Shown: piece after piece, positions 1 to 8,562 of the stretch | Layout: each line of letters starts with the position of its first letter | Numbering within the stretch: position 1 is the first letter of the stretch | From: Sanguibacter inulinus | GTDB taxonomy: Bacteria > Actinomycetota > Actinomycetes > Actinomycetales > Cellulomonadaceae | Assembly (NCBI RefSeq): GCF_013415325.1 | Contig: NZ_JACBYE010000013.1 | Location: forward strand, 1-64,000 | Direction: 5' to 3' | Length of the DNA: 64,000 bases | Made by a program: the position numbers and the translations under genes | Notes under the pieces: model-generated | What the model was told of the DNA's origin: nothing | Database searches by the model: none | Seen by the model: the letters and a program-made list of their open reading frames with translations, nothing else

Positions 1-20
1 GTGACCACCAAGGTGGTCAC
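1..20. promoter_or_regulatory. Perfect 9-bp inverted repeat
   Basis: Two 9-bp arms, GTGACCACC and GGTGGTCAC, are separated only by AA. The short centre fits a dimeric regulator's operator better than a terminator, and no T-tract follows. The gene it belongs to would lie left of the window. Confidence 0.4.
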
Positions 21-30
21 CGCCGCTCTC

Positions 31-70
31 TCTCGTGCTGTGTCGTGCTGTGTCGTGCTGTGTCGTGCTC
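31..70. repeat. Four imperfect copies of a 10-mer
   Basis: TGTCGTGCTG is repeated about four times (first and last copies have one or two changes) directly before the hexamer array at 71-136. Together they make a 106-bp satellite block downstream of the minus-strand gene that ends at 132. Confidence 0.8.
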
Positions 71-136
71 GTCAGCGTCAGCGTCAGCGTCAGCGTCAGC
101 GTCAGCGTCAGCGTCAGCGTCAGCGTCAGCGTCAGC
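71..136. repeat. (GTCAGC)11 tandem array
   Basis: Eleven perfect copies of GTCAGC. The TGA stop of the baeRF-like gene (complement of 132-134) lies inside the last full copy, so the array begins at the 3' end of the gene and runs away from it. No ribosome-binding site supports reading it as protein in any frame. Confidence 0.95.
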
Positions 137-1328
137 CGAGATTCTCGATGCGGCCTCCGTCGGAGGACATGCTCGGGGCGAGCTCGTCCCCGGGTGTCCC
201 GCTGTCGTGCCAGCGGAGCAGCGCGCCGACACCGTCGACGAGCGACAGCGACTCTGCCGGGACGAAGGTCAGGCCGGAGTCCTGACCGAGAGCAGCACGG
301 ACCAGCGCGATCGTCGCCGGCAGCTCGTGCTCGTCCGTCACGGCCCCGAGGTCCGCCAGGTCGTCGCGCGAGGCGGCGATCTGCAAGGGCTCGGCACCGA
401 CCCACACCGAGCGGCCGTCCAGCTCGGAGCCTGGCCCGTACTCGTCCGAGAGCAGCAGCTCCTTCACCTGGCCGCGTGCGAGGACCGCGATGACGTCGGC
501 GAGACCGGTGACTCCCCCGGTGCTGCGACCGTGCTCGAGCCGGAACTCGTCGAGAACCTTCTCCCGGCGTTGGACGCGGAAGGCCTCCAGAGCCTCGGTG
601 ATGTTGGCCTCGAAGGCATCTTCGTTGACCCCGTGCCCGCGGGACCCGCCAGCGACGTCGACGACCAGCTCGGCCGTCTTCTTCTGGAGCGCTCCCTTGA
701 GCAGTGCGACCGCTCGGACGTCTCCGCTGAGCAGCAGGACCTCCGGGCGGTGCGCAGCCACCTGACGGTCGACCTCGGCGGCGACGGCCTCGGCGTTGCG
801 CTCCCAGGAGTCTTCCGCACGGGACTCGATGCGCTTGTGCGACAGCCCTCCCGAGCTCGCCTTGTTGACGACGTCGTGCCCGCCCTCGACAGACTCGTGC
901 TCGGCGTACGGCAGATGTCCCCCGGCCTCGGACCACGTGAGGTCCGCACCGAGGCGGTCGACGACGATCCTCAGGTAGTCGACGGACTCGTCAGCGGCTC
1001 CTGCAGCCTGCAGCAGCGCAGGGAAAGGGCCGTAGGTGCCCTTCTGGACCGCGGGAGGCGTCTTGGTGACCCTGTCGACCAGCAGACCTGTCTCGTCGGC
1101 GACGACGACCCGACCGTGCGGACCACCGACCCGGGTCGGCCGGACGATCTCCTCGCCGATCGTGTCGAGCACGGGCGCCGTCGCACCGTCCTTCTCGAGC
1201 GATCTGCGGACGCTCTTCCACCTGTTCTCGACCTCGCGGTCGCCTTCGCCTGACCTCGTCGCGTCGATGTACACGGTGACGAACGGTCCGGGTGCGCCCA
1301 GCAGGGGCTTGAGCCAGTCGATCTTCAT
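132..1328 (-). CDS. baeRF-family (eRF1/Vms1-like) protein
   Basis: 398 residues, starting with MKIDWLKPLL at the ATG of 1328-1326, which has GAGGA about 8 nt upstream. It resembles the bacterial eRF1-related group typified by M. tuberculosis Rv2629: an N-terminal GPFVTVYID strand, a central region, and the characteristic C-terminal DGVGALLRW near the end. Relatives of archaeal/eukaryotic release factor eRF1 and of Vms1 are proposed to act on ribosomes or peptidyl-tRNA, but the bacterial function is not settled. I do not see a GGQ motif, so peptidyl-tRNA hydrolysis cannot be assumed. It stands alone, downstream of aroQ on the same strand but 349 bp away. The stop codon sits inside a hexanucleotide array. 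Confidence 0.75.
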   Translation of the reverse strand: MKIDWLKPLLGAPGPFVTVYIDATRSGEGDREVENRWKSVRRSLEKDGATAPVLDTIGEEIVRPTRVGGPHGRVVVADETGLLVDRVTKTPPAVQKGTYGPFPALLQAAGAADESVDYLRIVVDRLGADLTWSEAGGHLPYAEHESVEGGHDVVNKASSGGLSHKRIESRAEDSWERNAEAVAAEVDRQVAAHRPEVLLLSGDVRAVALLKGALQKKTAELVVDVAGGSRGHGVNEDAFEANITEALEAFRVQRREKVLDEFRLEHGRSTGGVTGLADVIAVLARGQVKELLLSDEYGPGSELDGRSVWVGAEPLQIAASRDDLADLGAVTDEHELPATIALVRAALGQDSGLTFVPAESLSLVDGVGALLRWHDSGTPGDELAPSMSSDGGRIENLG

Positions 1329-1677
1329 CCAGAGTCCTCGCAGCTGTCTCGTCGGGACGGACAGCCGCGGTCCGGGCTGCCCGGACGACCCAGTCTGTCG
1401 CACCTCACCCGGTCACGCCAGTGGCCAGGGGTGAGCACCAGACATGCACCGGTGGGCGGCCCGACACCCCCACGTCGAGACGTCCAGCAGGTGGGCACGG
1501 CAGCCACCAGGCACAGCGCGCAGCGGCACGCAGCCTGTCTGGGGCGCGCAGCGGCACGCAGCCTTCCTGGGTCGCGCCGCGAGACGCGGAGCCCTGACCG
1601 CACTGCTCGGACCAAACCGCGGGCCAACCAGGACCAGAGAACCCAGCCAGAACCGGGGCGGGCCAGCCGCGGTCAGG
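1329..1677. other. Gap between aroQ and the baeRF-like gene
   Basis: 349 bp with no convincing gene. It holds the leader of the minus-strand baeRF-like gene and a two-copy 28-bp duplication (1516-1571). No strong hairpin was seen. Confidence 0.6.
1516..1571. repeat. 28-bp tandem duplication
   Basis: Two adjacent 28-bp units (1516-1543 and 1544-1571), both beginning GCGCGCAGCGGCACGCAGCC, differ at only two positions. Intergenic, so the near identity implies a recent slip or gene-conversion event. Confidence 0.85.
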
Positions 1678-2028
1678 TCAGGAGAACGTGTCGAGCACAG
1701 TGTCCTGACCGCGCTCGGCGGCGATCGCAGCGTGCCGCCGGACGACCTCGCTGACGATGAAGGACCGGAACTCCTCGGCAAAACGCTGGTCGAGCCCAGC
1801 CTCCGCAGCGATCCGCCCGAGCCGCTCGATCTGCTGGCTCTCACGCAGCGGGTCGGCGGGGGCGACCCCACCCTGCGCCTTGAGCTCACCGACGCGCTCG
1901 GTGCACTTGAAGCGCTCAGCGAGCAGGTACATCAGCGACGCGTCGATGTTGTCGATGCTCCCCCGCAGCCGCAAGATCTCCGTGCGGATGCTCGGGTCCT
2001 GCGTGGGGTCGCTCGGCTGCTCGGTCAC
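1678..2028 (-). CDS. Chorismate mutase, AroQ type
   Basis: 116 residues, all-alpha AroQ fold: the N-terminal helix carries R..I..ID..L and is followed by the LLAERF..T..VGELK region with the catalytic Arg and Lys, then the DPLRE loop. It converts chorismate to prephenate, the first committed step to Phe and Tyr. The ATG overlaps the clpX stop by 4 bp (2025-2028), so it is translationally coupled to clpX. This links an aromatic amino acid enzyme to the Clp protease block; the link may be historical rather than functional. Length is usual for a monofunctional cytoplasmic enzyme; no signal peptide. Confidence 0.85.
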   Translation of the reverse strand: MTEQPSDPTQDPSIRTEILRLRGSIDNIDASLMYLLAERFKCTERVGELKAQGGVAPADPLRESQQIERLGRIAAEAGLDQRFAEEFRSFIVSEVVRRHAAIAAERGQDTVLDTFS

Positions 2029-3305
2029 GCGCTCTTCTCGCGCGGGGCGTTCTTGCCGAGGTCCGTGCGTGGGACGAGCGTCGGGTAGACGTTCTCGAGG
2101 ACGGCCTCACCGGTGACGACCACACGCTCGACGTCGTCGCGGCTCGGGACCTCGAACATCACCTGCTGGAGGACCTCTTCCATGATCGCGCGCAGACCTC
2201 GTGCGCCGGTCCCCCGGAGCAGGGCCTGGTCGGCGATCGCGGCCACGGCGTCGTCGGTGAACTCGAGCTCGACACCGTCGATCTCGAACATCCGCTGGTA
2301 CTGCTTGACCAGGGCGTTGCGCGGCTCGGTGAGGATCCGCACGAGCGACGTCTGGTCGAGCGGGGTGACTGTCGTGATGACCGGGACACGCCCGATGAAC
2401 TCGGGGATGAGCCCGAACTTCAGCAGGTCCTCGGGCATGACGTCACCGAAGGCGTCCGTCGCGTCAGCGGTGTGCAGCGGGGCACCGAAGCCGATGCCGT
2501 GCTTGCCGGCCCGCGACGAGATGATCTCGTCGAGCCCCGCGAAGGCTCCGGCCACGATGAACAGCACGTTCGTCGTGTCGATCTGGATGAACTCCTGGTG
2601 CGGGTGCTTGCGACCGCCCTGGGGTGGGACCGAGGCCGTCGTGCCCTCGAGGATCTTCAGCAGCGCCTGCTGGACGCCCTCGCCCGAGACGTCACGGGTG
2701 ATCGACGGGTTCTCCGACTTCCGGGCGATCTTGTCGACCTCGTCGATGTAGATGATGCCCGTCTCGGCCTTCTTGACGTCGTAGTCCGCAGCCTGGATGA
2801 GCTTGAGCAGGATGTTCTCGACGTCTTCACCGACGTAGCCGGCCTCGGTCAGCGCTGTCGCGTCGGCGATCGCGAAGGGGACGTTGAGCATCTTTGCGAG
2901 GGTCTGCGCGAGATACGTCTTGCCGCAGCCCGTCGGGCCGATGAGCAAGATGTTCGACTTCGCGATGTCGACCTGGGCCGCGTCGTCTCCGACCGAACGG
3001 GCTCCCTCGCCCGCCTGGATCCGCTTGTAGTGGTTGTAGACGGCCACGGCGAGCGACCGCTTGGCGCCCTCCTGGCCGATGATGTACTGCTCGAGGAAGT
3101 CGAAGATCGCCCGCGGCTTGGGGAGCTCGACCATGCCGACCTCAGCCGCCTCGGTGAGCTCTTCTTCGATGATCTCGTTGCAGAGGTCGATGCACTCGTC
3201 GCAGATGTAGACCCCAGGGCCTGCGATGAGCTTCTTGACCTGCTTCTGGGACTTCCCGCAGAAGGAGCACTTCAGCAGGTCAGCGCCGTCGCCGATGCGT
3301 GTCAC
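2025..3305 (-). CDS. clpX: ATP-dependent Clp protease ATP-binding subunit ClpX
   Basis: 426 residues, full length. The N-terminal zinc-binding domain has Cys13, Cys16, Cys35 and Cys38. The AAA+ module has Walker A GPTGCGKT at 123-130, the GYVG pore loop at 156-159, Walker [11 protein letters not shown] and the GIGF loop that docks on ClpP. ClpX unfolds tagged proteins and feeds them into the ClpP1P2 chamber. The start is GTG at 3305 with a strong GGAGGAGAC site. It lies 207 bp downstream of clpP2 behind a hairpin (3411-3441), so it probably also has its own promoter, and it is coupled to chorismate mutase by a 4-bp overlap. Confidence 0.98.
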   Translation of the reverse strand: MTRIGDGADLLKCSFCGKSQKQVKKLIAGPGVYICDECIDLCNEIIEEELTEAAEVGMVELPKPRAIFDFLEQYIIGQEGAKRSLAVAVYNHYKRIQAGEGARSVGDDAAQVDIAKSNILLIGPTGCGKTYLAQTLAKMLNVPFAIADATALTEAGYVGEDVENILLKLIQAADYDVKKAETGIIYIDEVDKIARKSENPSITRDVSGEGVQQALLKILEGTTASVPPQGGRKHPHQEFIQIDTTNVLFIVAGAFAGLDEIISSRAGKHGIGFGAPLHTADATDAFGDVMPEDLLKFGLIPEFIGRVPVITTVTPLDQTSLVRILTEPRNALVKQYQRMFEIDGVELEFTDDAVAAIADQALLRGTGARGLRAIMEEVLQQVMFEVPSRDDVERVVVTGEAVLENVYPTLVPRTDLGKNAPREKSA

Positions 3306-3410
3306 GCCGTCTCCTCCCGGGACCGCCCCGGTCGGGTGCGGATCATGGCATCCAGCCCACCCCGCTCACGTCCTCGGGACTGCTGGTCGAACATCTTCCA
3401 TTGCACACCA

Positions 3411-3441
3411 TCGGAGCGCCAAAGTCAGCATGGCGCTCCGA
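3411..3441 (-). terminator. Hairpin between clpP2 and clpX
   Basis: An 11-bp perfect stem (3411-3421 with 3431-3441) and a 9-nt loop lie 72 bp after the clpP2 stop. No U-tract, as is common in such GC-rich genomes. It probably ends or attenuates clpP1P2 transcription before clpX. Confidence 0.6.
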
Positions 3442-3512
3442 CGGGTGCACGGTATCTCACCCCCGGCCGCTGCCGGGGTCACGCTCTCAGGGCTGGTCGG
3501 CCCTCGTCGTGG

Positions 3513-4211
3513 TCAGCCCTTGTTCTGGATCGCCGACTTGCGGCTCTCCAGGATGCTGTCGACCAGGCCGTAGTCGACGGCCTGCTGGGCCGAGAGGATC
3601 TTGTCGCGCTCGATGTCCTTGCGGACCTGCTCGACGTCCCGACCGGAGTGCAGTGCCAGGGTGCCCTCGAGCCACTCGCGCATGCGGATGATCTCGTTGG
3701 CCTGGATCTCGATGTCCGAGGCCTGGGCGTAGCCGCCACCCTCCATCGCGGGCTGGTGGATCAGCACGCGAGCGTTGGGGAGGGCCAGGCGCTTGCCCGG
3801 GGTTCCCGCGGCGAGCAGCACGGCGGCAGCCGAGGCGGCCTGCCCGAGGCAGACCGTCTGCACCTGGGAGGTGATGTACTGCATCGTGTCGTAGATCGCC
3901 GTCATCGCGGTGAAAGAACCACCGGGTGAGTTGATGTACAGGATGATGTCGCGGTTCGGCTCCTGGCTCTCCAGGACGAGCAGCTGCGCCATGACGTCGT
4001 CCGCCGAGGCGTCGTCGACCTGGACACCCAGGAAGATGATGCGGTCCTCGAAGAGCTTGCTGTACGGGTCCTGGCGCTTGATGCCGTAGGCCGTGCGCTC
4101 TTCGAACTGCGGGAAGATGTACCGCGACGACGGCGAGCCGTACGGCATCGCCACGCCGCCCGCACCAGCGAGACGCTGCGCGGTGCTGATGAACTGAGAC
4201 TCGGTGCTCAT
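3513..4211 (-). CDS. clpP2: ATP-dependent Clp protease proteolytic subunit ClpP2
   Basis: 232 residues from the ATG at 4211, chosen because GAGGAG lies 8 nt upstream; a start 15 nt earlier has no such site. The serine protease triad is Ser127 (GQAASAAA), His152 (IHQPAM) and Asp203 (ERDKIL). It is the second of two paralogous ClpP subunits; in actinobacteria ClpP1 and ClpP2 form a mixed double-ring chamber and the ClpP2 ring is the one that docks ClpX/ClpC1. The N-terminal extension of about 30 residues before the first core strand is usual for actinobacterial ClpP2. It follows clpP1 with a 45-bp gap and must be in the same operon. Confidence 0.97.
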   Translation of the reverse strand: MSTESQFISTAQRLAGAGGVAMPYGSPSSRYIFPQFEERTAYGIKRQDPYSKLFEDRIIFLGVQVDDASADDVMAQLLVLESQEPNRDIILYINSPGGSFTAMTAIYDTMQYITSQVQTVCLGQAASAAAVLLAAGTPGKRLALPNARVLIHQPAMEGGGYAQASDIEIQANEIIRMREWLEGTLALHSGRDVEQVRKDIERDKILSAQQAVDYGLVDSILESRKSAIQNKG

Positions 4212-4256
4212 GGGTCTACTCCTCAAAGGTCTTCAAGTGATGGGGGCGGAGCCGGC

Positions 4257-4880
4257 TCAGGAGCCGGTCGTGCCGCCGCCGCCGGCGACAGACCCGGCGT
4301 GGGTCACGACGTGGTCGATGAACCCGTACTCGAGCGCCTCAGGAGCGGTGAACCAGCGGTCGCGGTCGGAGTCGGTGTGGATCTGCTCGGTGCTCTTGCC
4401 CGTCTGCTCGGCGATCAGCTCGGCCAGCACGCGCTTCATGTGGAGGATGAGCTCCGCGTTGATGCGCACGTCCGTGGCCGTACCGCCGATGCCGCCCGAG
4501 GGCTGGTGCATCATGACGCGGGCGTGGGGCGTCGCGTAGCGCTTGCCCTTGGTGCCCGAGGACAGCAGGAACTGCCCCATCGAGGCGGCCATGCCCATCG
4601 CGACCGTCGCGACGTCAGGCTGGATGAACTGCATGGTGTCGTAGATCGCCATGCCCGCGGTGATCGACCCACCGGGAGAGTTGATGTACAGGAAGATGTC
4701 CTTCTCGGGGTCTTCCGCTGCCAGGAGCATCATCTGGGCGCAGATGGCGTTCGCGTTGTCGTCGCGCACCTCCGAGCCGAGCCAGATGATCCGCTCCTTG
4801 AGAAGGCGGTTGTAGATGCTGTCGTTCAGGCCCAGGCCTGCCACGTCTCCGCGGGCTGCCACTGGCATCTGCTCGTTCAC
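4257..4880 (-). CDS. clpP1: ATP-dependent Clp protease proteolytic subunit ClpP1
   Basis: 207 residues. I place the start at GTG 4880 because AAGGAG lies 8 nt upstream; longer in-frame readings run through the promoter. The triad is Ser100 (GMAASMGQ), His125 (MMHQPSGG) and Asp174 (SDRDRW). The short N-terminus suggests a propeptide processed as in other ClpP1 proteins. It is the first gene of the clpP1-clpP2 operon, separated from tig by a strong terminator and preceded by a promoter with a CGC-N5-GCG element resembling the ClgR box. Confidence 0.97.
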   Translation of the reverse strand: MNEQMPVAARGDVAGLGLNDSIYNRLLKERIIWLGSEVRDDNANAICAQMMLLAAEDPEKDIFLYINSPGGSITAGMAIYDTMQFIQPDVATVAMGMAASMGQFLLSSGTKGKRYATPHARVMMHQPSGGIGGTATDVRINAELILHMKRVLAELIAEQTGKSTEQIHTDSDRDRWFTAPEALEYGFIDHVVTHAGSVAGGGGTTGS

Positions 4881-4920
4881 GCGAACTCCTTCTTCGTGCT
4901 GCTGACCCTTGCTTGTTGTG

Positions 4921-4926
4921 ACCCTA
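4921..4926 (-). promoter_or_regulatory. -10 element of clpP1P2
   Basis: TAGGGT on the minus strand, 40 bp before the clpP1 GTG; ACGAAA about 18 bp further upstream could serve as a weak -35. A weak -35 fits an activator-dependent promoter. Confidence 0.45.
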
Positions 4927-4964
4927 ACGCGAGCCCCACCCGTGTTTCGTCCCGCACCGGGTCT

Positions 4965-4983
4965 GTTTCGCTTTGGGCGCACA
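4965..4983. promoter_or_regulatory. ClgR-like operator upstream of clpP1
   Basis: Contains CGC-TTTGG-GCG (4969-4979), the CGC-N5-GCG core described for the actinobacterial Clp regulator ClgR, placed about 20 bp upstream of the putative -35. The regulator gene is not in the window. Inference by analogy with Streptomyces and Corynebacterium clpP1P2. Confidence 0.35.
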
Positions 4984-5042
4984 GTGCTCGGTGCGTGCGG
5001 GGCTGCTGGTGGGCGAGCTCTCGCGGGGGCCGAGAGAGACGA

Positions 5043-5075
5043 CAGGGCCCCGTCTCGCACGGAGACGGGGCCCTG
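5043..5075 (-). terminator. Terminator after tig
   Basis: Perfect 14-bp GC-rich stem (5043-5056 with 5062-5075) with a 5-nt loop, 33 bp beyond the tig stop. It separates tig from the clpP1P2 promoter. Confidence 0.85.
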
Positions 5076-5107
5076 CGGCCGGACCCTGCCAGGGGCCCTG
5101 AGGTGTG

Positions 5108-6508
5108 TCAGGCCTTGTCGGTCTCGACCGCGTCGGACTCTGCTGCCTCGGACTCTGCGGCGTCGGACTCGACGACCTCGGAGTCGGCGCCCTCGACGGC
5201 GGCGGTGCCAGCGGCCTCGACCGCAGCGTCGTCCTCGTCAGAACCGATGAACTCGGAGAGGTCGACAGCCTTGCCCTCACCGTCGACGACCTCGACCTGG
5301 CGCAGTGCCACGGCGAGAGCCTTCGAGCGTGCGACCTCGCCGACCATGGCCGGGATCTGGCCGTTCTCGTCGATGGTCTTGATGAAGGTGTTCGGGTCCA
5401 TGCCGTACTGACGGCTCGCGTTGACGAGGTAGTCGAGGAGCTCGTTCTGAGCGACCTTGATCTCGAGCTTCTCGGCGAGGATGTCGAGCACGATCTGGTT
5501 CTTCAGGGCGACCTGCGTCTGCTCGGTCACCTCGGCGCGGTGCTCGTCGTCCTCGAGGCGGCCTTCGCCCTCGAGGTGACGGACGACCTCGGCCTCGATG
5601 ACGCCTGCAGGCAGCGGCACCTCGGCCTTGGTGAGCTCCTCGAGGAGGAGGTCACGGGCCTGGACGGCCTGGTTGGACTGCTTCACGCCGGCGGCCTGCT
5701 CGCGCAGGTCGGCCTTGAGCTCGTCGATCGTGTCGAACTCGCTCGCGAGCTGCGCGAAGTCGTCGTCGATCTCGGGGAGGTCGCGCTGCTTCACAGCGGT
5801 CGCGACGACGGTGATGCTGGCGTCCTGGCCCTCGTGCTCGCCACCGGCGAGCGGTGCGACGAAGGTGGTGGTCTCGCCGGCCGAGAGACCCGTGAGCGCC
5901 TCGTCGAGGCCCTCGAGCATGTTGCCCGAGCCGATCTGGTACGACACGCCGGAGACGTTGTCGACCTCGTCGTCGCCGACGGTGGCCTTGAGGTCGATGA
6001 CGACGAAGTCGCCCTCGGCCGCGGGGCGGTCGACACCGACGAGGGTGCCGAAGCGCTCACGGAGCGAGTCCAGGCGACCGTCGACGTCGTCGTCGGTGAC
6101 CTCGACGTCGTCGACCGCGACCTTGATGGACGACAGCTCGGGGAGCTCGACCTCGGGGCGGACCTCGACCTCGGCGGTGAAGTGGAGCTCTCCACCCTCG
6201 GTCTCGAGCTCGGGGACCTTCACGACCTGCACGTCGGGCTGGCCGAGCGGACGGATGTCCGTCTCCGACACGGCCTGGCGGTAGAAGCCGGACAGCGACT
6301 CGTTGATCGCGTGCTCAAGCACGGCCCCACGGCCGACGCGCTGGTCGATGATGCGTGCAGGCACCTTGCCCTTGCGGAATCCGGGGACGGAGACCTGCTC
6401 GGCGATGTGCTTGTACGCGTGATCGATGCTCGGCTTGAGCTCGTCGTACTCCACCTCGACGGTCAGCTTGACCTTGGTCGGGTCCAGGGTCTCGACGGCG
6501 CTCTTCAC
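5108..6508 (-). CDS. tig: Trigger factor
   Basis: 466 residues. It is a ribosome-bound folding chaperone with an N-terminal ribosome-binding domain carrying the GFRKGKVP signature (near residue 44), a central FKBP-type prolyl isomerase domain beginning at GDFVVIDL, and a C-terminal SurA-like arm. The start is GTG 6508 ([10 protein letters not shown]), matching the usual actinobacterial N-terminus; GGAG lies 11 nt upstream. The last 50 residues are very acidic and made of Glu/Ser/Asp/Ala runs, a common disordered tail. It is upstream of clpP1P2 on the same strand but insulated by a terminator. Confidence 0.97.
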   Translation of the reverse strand: MKSAVETLDPTKVKLTVEVEYDELKPSIDHAYKHIAEQVSVPGFRKGKVPARIIDQRVGRGAVLEHAINESLSGFYRQAVSETDIRPLGQPDVQVVKVPELETEGGELHFTAEVEVRPEVELPELSSIKVAVDDVEVTDDDVDGRLDSLRERFGTLVGVDRPAAEGDFVVIDLKATVGDDEVDNVSGVSYQIGSGNMLEGLDEALTGLSAGETTTFVAPLAGGEHEGQDASITVVATAVKQRDLPEIDDDFAQLASEFDTIDELKADLREQAAGVKQSNQAVQARDLLLEELTKAEVPLPAGVIEAEVVRHLEGEGRLEDDEHRAEVTEQTQVALKNQIVLDILAEKLEIKVAQNELLDYLVNASRQYGMDPNTFIKTIDENGQIPAMVGEVARSKALAVALRQVEVVDGEGKAVDLSEFIGSDEDDAAVEAAGTAAVEGADSEVVESDAAESEAAESDAVETDKA

Positions 6509-6834
6509 TTCGATGATCTCCAACTGCTCGATGGCATGCCGATAGCCCGGCACGAACGTTACTGAGGTTCTCGTGCGTCCTCGCGGCCAACCGCTCGGCG
6601 ACTGGCTGGGCCGTCACCGCAGAGGGACCGCGTCTCGCGAGCCATACTCGCCCACGAGCAACCTGAAGATCGTACGCCACGGACGGCGCGAGGACATAGC
6701 AGAGGTCCTAGAGGGGCCCGTGGGCGCGGAGCCGGGCCGCGGAGGATGACGGCGGCGGGGAGGCGGCACGTCGATCGCGACGGAGGACCGCGGCACGAGT
6801 CGAGTTCTCCAGCGCCGGGGTCCTCCGCTGCGAG
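6509..6834. other. Leader region between tRNA-Pro and tig
   Basis: 326 bp without a gene. It carries the tig promoter on the minus strand; TACGAT (complement of 6669-6674) is one -10 candidate, giving a leader of about 160 nt. No conserved riboswitch was recognised. Confidence 0.5.
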
Positions 6835-6908
6835 TCGGGGTGACAGGATTCGAACCTGCGACCTTCCGGTCCCAAACCGGACGCGCTACCAACCTGCGCC
6901 ACACCCCG
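6835..6908 (-). tRNA. tRNA-Pro (TGG anticodon)
   Basis: 74-nt cloverleaf with a 7-bp acceptor stem CGGGGTG/CACCCCG, anticodon loop TTTGGGA, GGTTCGAAT T-loop and discriminator A. No encoded CCA. A TATGCT -10 element lies at 6940-6945 (minus strand). Confidence 0.97.
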
Positions 6909-7316
6909 CGGGCACCGCTGGGCGGCGCACGCTCGGCCAAGCATAGACGGCGTCGGGAGTGGTCGGCACACCGGCAGCGCGACGCCTTCGCCGAGCCGGG
7001 ACCGACGCTGGTCCAGAGGCCGTGCGACCTCGGCGCTCGTCGTCCGAGCCGTCGTGCGCAGCATCCGCAGCACTCCGCGGCAGACGAGCGAGGGCGCCTT
7101 CAGCAGGAGCCCACCGACCTGTCCGACCGAGCGCGACCAGGGTGTCGTCTGTCTCAGCGGCGTGGGCCCTGCCGCGTGCGATCCACCCCTGATCCTTTGC
7201 TAGGGTGTCTGTCGCAGGTTCGTTCCGGACCGCTCAGTTCTTCCGTGCAGACGTTGGACCTCTCCGTGAGGATCAGCCGGCCGAGCGGTCGAGCAAGGAG
7301 CCCGGATCAGAACCGT
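6909..7316. other. Spacer between divergent tRNA-Pro and tRNA-Gly
   Basis: 408 bp with promoters for both tRNAs: TATGCT (6940-6945, minus) and TAGGGT (7201-7206, plus, about 110 nt before tRNA-Gly). No supported coding region. Confidence 0.5.
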
Positions 7317-7387
7317 GCGGGCGTAGCTTAGTGGTAAAGCCTCAGTCTTCCAAACTGATGATGCGAGTTCGATTCTCGTCGCCCGCT
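7317..7387 (+). tRNA. tRNA-Gly (TCC anticodon)
   Basis: 71-nt cloverleaf: acceptor GCGGGCG/CGCCCGC, anticodon loop CTTCCAA, T-loop GTTCGATTC, discriminator T. It ends 27 nt before a strong terminator. Confidence 0.97.
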
Positions 7388-7413
7388 CCGACAGCACGAT
7401 CCTCATCAGCATG

Positions 7414-7452
7414 ATGAAGCCCCCGTCCTCACTCCGAGGACGGGGGCTTCAT
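7414..7452. terminator. Bidirectional terminator between tRNA-Gly and lipoprotein gene
   Basis: 17-bp perfect stem (7414-7430 with 7436-7452), 5-nt loop. It lies between converging tRNA-Gly (+) and the lipoprotein gene (-) and can serve both. Confidence 0.9.
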
Positions 7453-7466
7453 GCATCTGTCGGGTG

Positions 7467-7898
7467 TCAGCCCGGGTGGTCGAGGCAGAGCTCGTCCTCG
7501 AGCCTCGTCCCCACCTCGTAGGCCGAGATCGTGTCGGGCACCACCAAGAGCTCGTGCGCCTTGGCGTTGCCGTGCAGGCGCCACGCCTCGCAGATGTCGG
7601 CCTGCTTCTCTTCGCCCAGGTCGAACCACTCCGAGTCGAAGGTCAACCGCCACAGGTCGCGAGAGCTCGGTTGAGGCTGACGTGTCGGTCGCGGCCTCGG
7701 GTCCCGCGCGGCGTCGATCCGTTCTTGCTTGGTCGAAGGTTCTGGCGCCGGGTCTGCGGTGATCTCGACAGAGACCGAGGGCGACGGTGTGCCCGCACCG
7801 ATGGGCAGGGGCTCCCTCGCGCTCCCGGCCGCCGAGCAGGCGCTCGTGAGGGCGACGACAGAGGCGAGGGCGACGGCGGTCGCAGTGCGGTGCTTCAT
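7467..7898 (-). CDS. Putative secreted lipoprotein
   Basis: 143 residues from the ATG at 7898, with AGGGGA upstream. A positively charged N-terminus (MKHR), a hydrophobic run and LTSAC at about residues 17-21 suggest a lipoprotein signal peptide, although Thr at -3 is off consensus. After a Pro/Thr-rich linker there is a small domain with WFDLGEEKQADIC and LEDELCLDH, containing two Cys that could form a disulfide. I do not recognise the family. It is monocistronic between a terminator and the cysK leader. Confidence 0.65.
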   Translation of the reverse strand: MKHRTATAVALASVVALTSACSAAGSAREPLPIGAGTPSPSVSVEITADPAPEPSTKQERIDAARDPRPRPTRQPQPSSRDLWRLTFDSEWFDLGEEKQADICEAWRLHGNAKAHELLVVPDTISAYEVGTRLEDELCLDHPG

Positions 7899-8562
7899 GG
7901 GTCCCCTGGGTTCGTGACGGTCCCCCGAGAGTACCGACCGCGAGCCGCCCGCCTGGAGACGAGCGCGCACGCGGCCCTCCGGCCTGGAGCACCCCCGGGG
8001 CTCCGGGCGGGCCGTGCACCTCCCCTTTCACCCGCCCCTCGTCAGACCACCGGGCGGCACACCGTTGCACCCCACCTGCACTGTCGATACAGTCGCTCGG
8101 GCAGGCCAGGGTCGGCTGGCGTCCTCGACGTCAGCGCCCGACAGGCCGCTCAGGGACGACGAGGGGGAGGCACGGTGCGCGAGCGCAGCACGACGAGCCT
8201 CCGGACCCTGACGTCCGAGCCTGCCGCGCACCCGCGGCTCCGCGGTCACGGCGCGCACTGCGGCCGGGCGGTCTCCTCCCCCTGCTGTCTGCAGTGTCTC
8301 TAGAGCGCTGATCCCTGCCCACAGCCGGGCCGATCACCGCTCGTCTCCCGTGCCTCTGGCGATCCTGCCGGCGGTCCACCCGCACGAGGCACCCCGCGCC
8401 TCCCACGCCGCGGCGGGCCGTGACCCGGGTCCCCCGACCGCTCGACCTGGGGTCCACCGGGGCCACCCGGTAGCCGATATCCAGGCAGCACCTCTGCACC
8501 TTCAGAACCTCCCGTACCCCACCCGCAGCTCCGCCCCGGCGGACCGTTCAGAAGAGGACCTC
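7899..8562. other. Long gap upstream of cysK
   Basis: 664 bp between divergent genes. No convincing coding region or tRNA. I looked for a T-box (GGGTGG..ACC) and a SAM-type riboswitch and saw neither. A small palindrome TGTCGATACA lies at about 8084-8093. The cysK promoter must lie here. Confidence 0.45.

Noticed and set aside
35-493. Reading frames giving (Ser-Val)n or (Ser-Ala)n repeats through the GTCAGC array
   Set aside because: They arise only from the satellite, overlap a well-supported gene on the other strand and have no start signal.
1413-1889. Arg/Ser-rich frame overlapping aroQ
   Set aside because: No homology features; crosses the 28-bp duplication.
3479-3739. Arg/Ser-rich small proteins overlapping clpP2
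   Set aside because: Out-of-frame shadow of clpP2.
5105-6565. Long open frame antisense to tig
   Set aside because: Codon-position GC pattern of a shadow frame; product is Leu/Asp/Val repetitive and unlike any family.
6746-7331. Frames crossing tRNA-Pro
   Set aside because: They encode the tRNA complement (GFEPATFRSQTGRATN), a frequent false call.
8300-8562. T-box or SAM riboswitch before cysK
   Set aside because: No specifier stem or GGGTGG..ACC anti-terminator motif seen.
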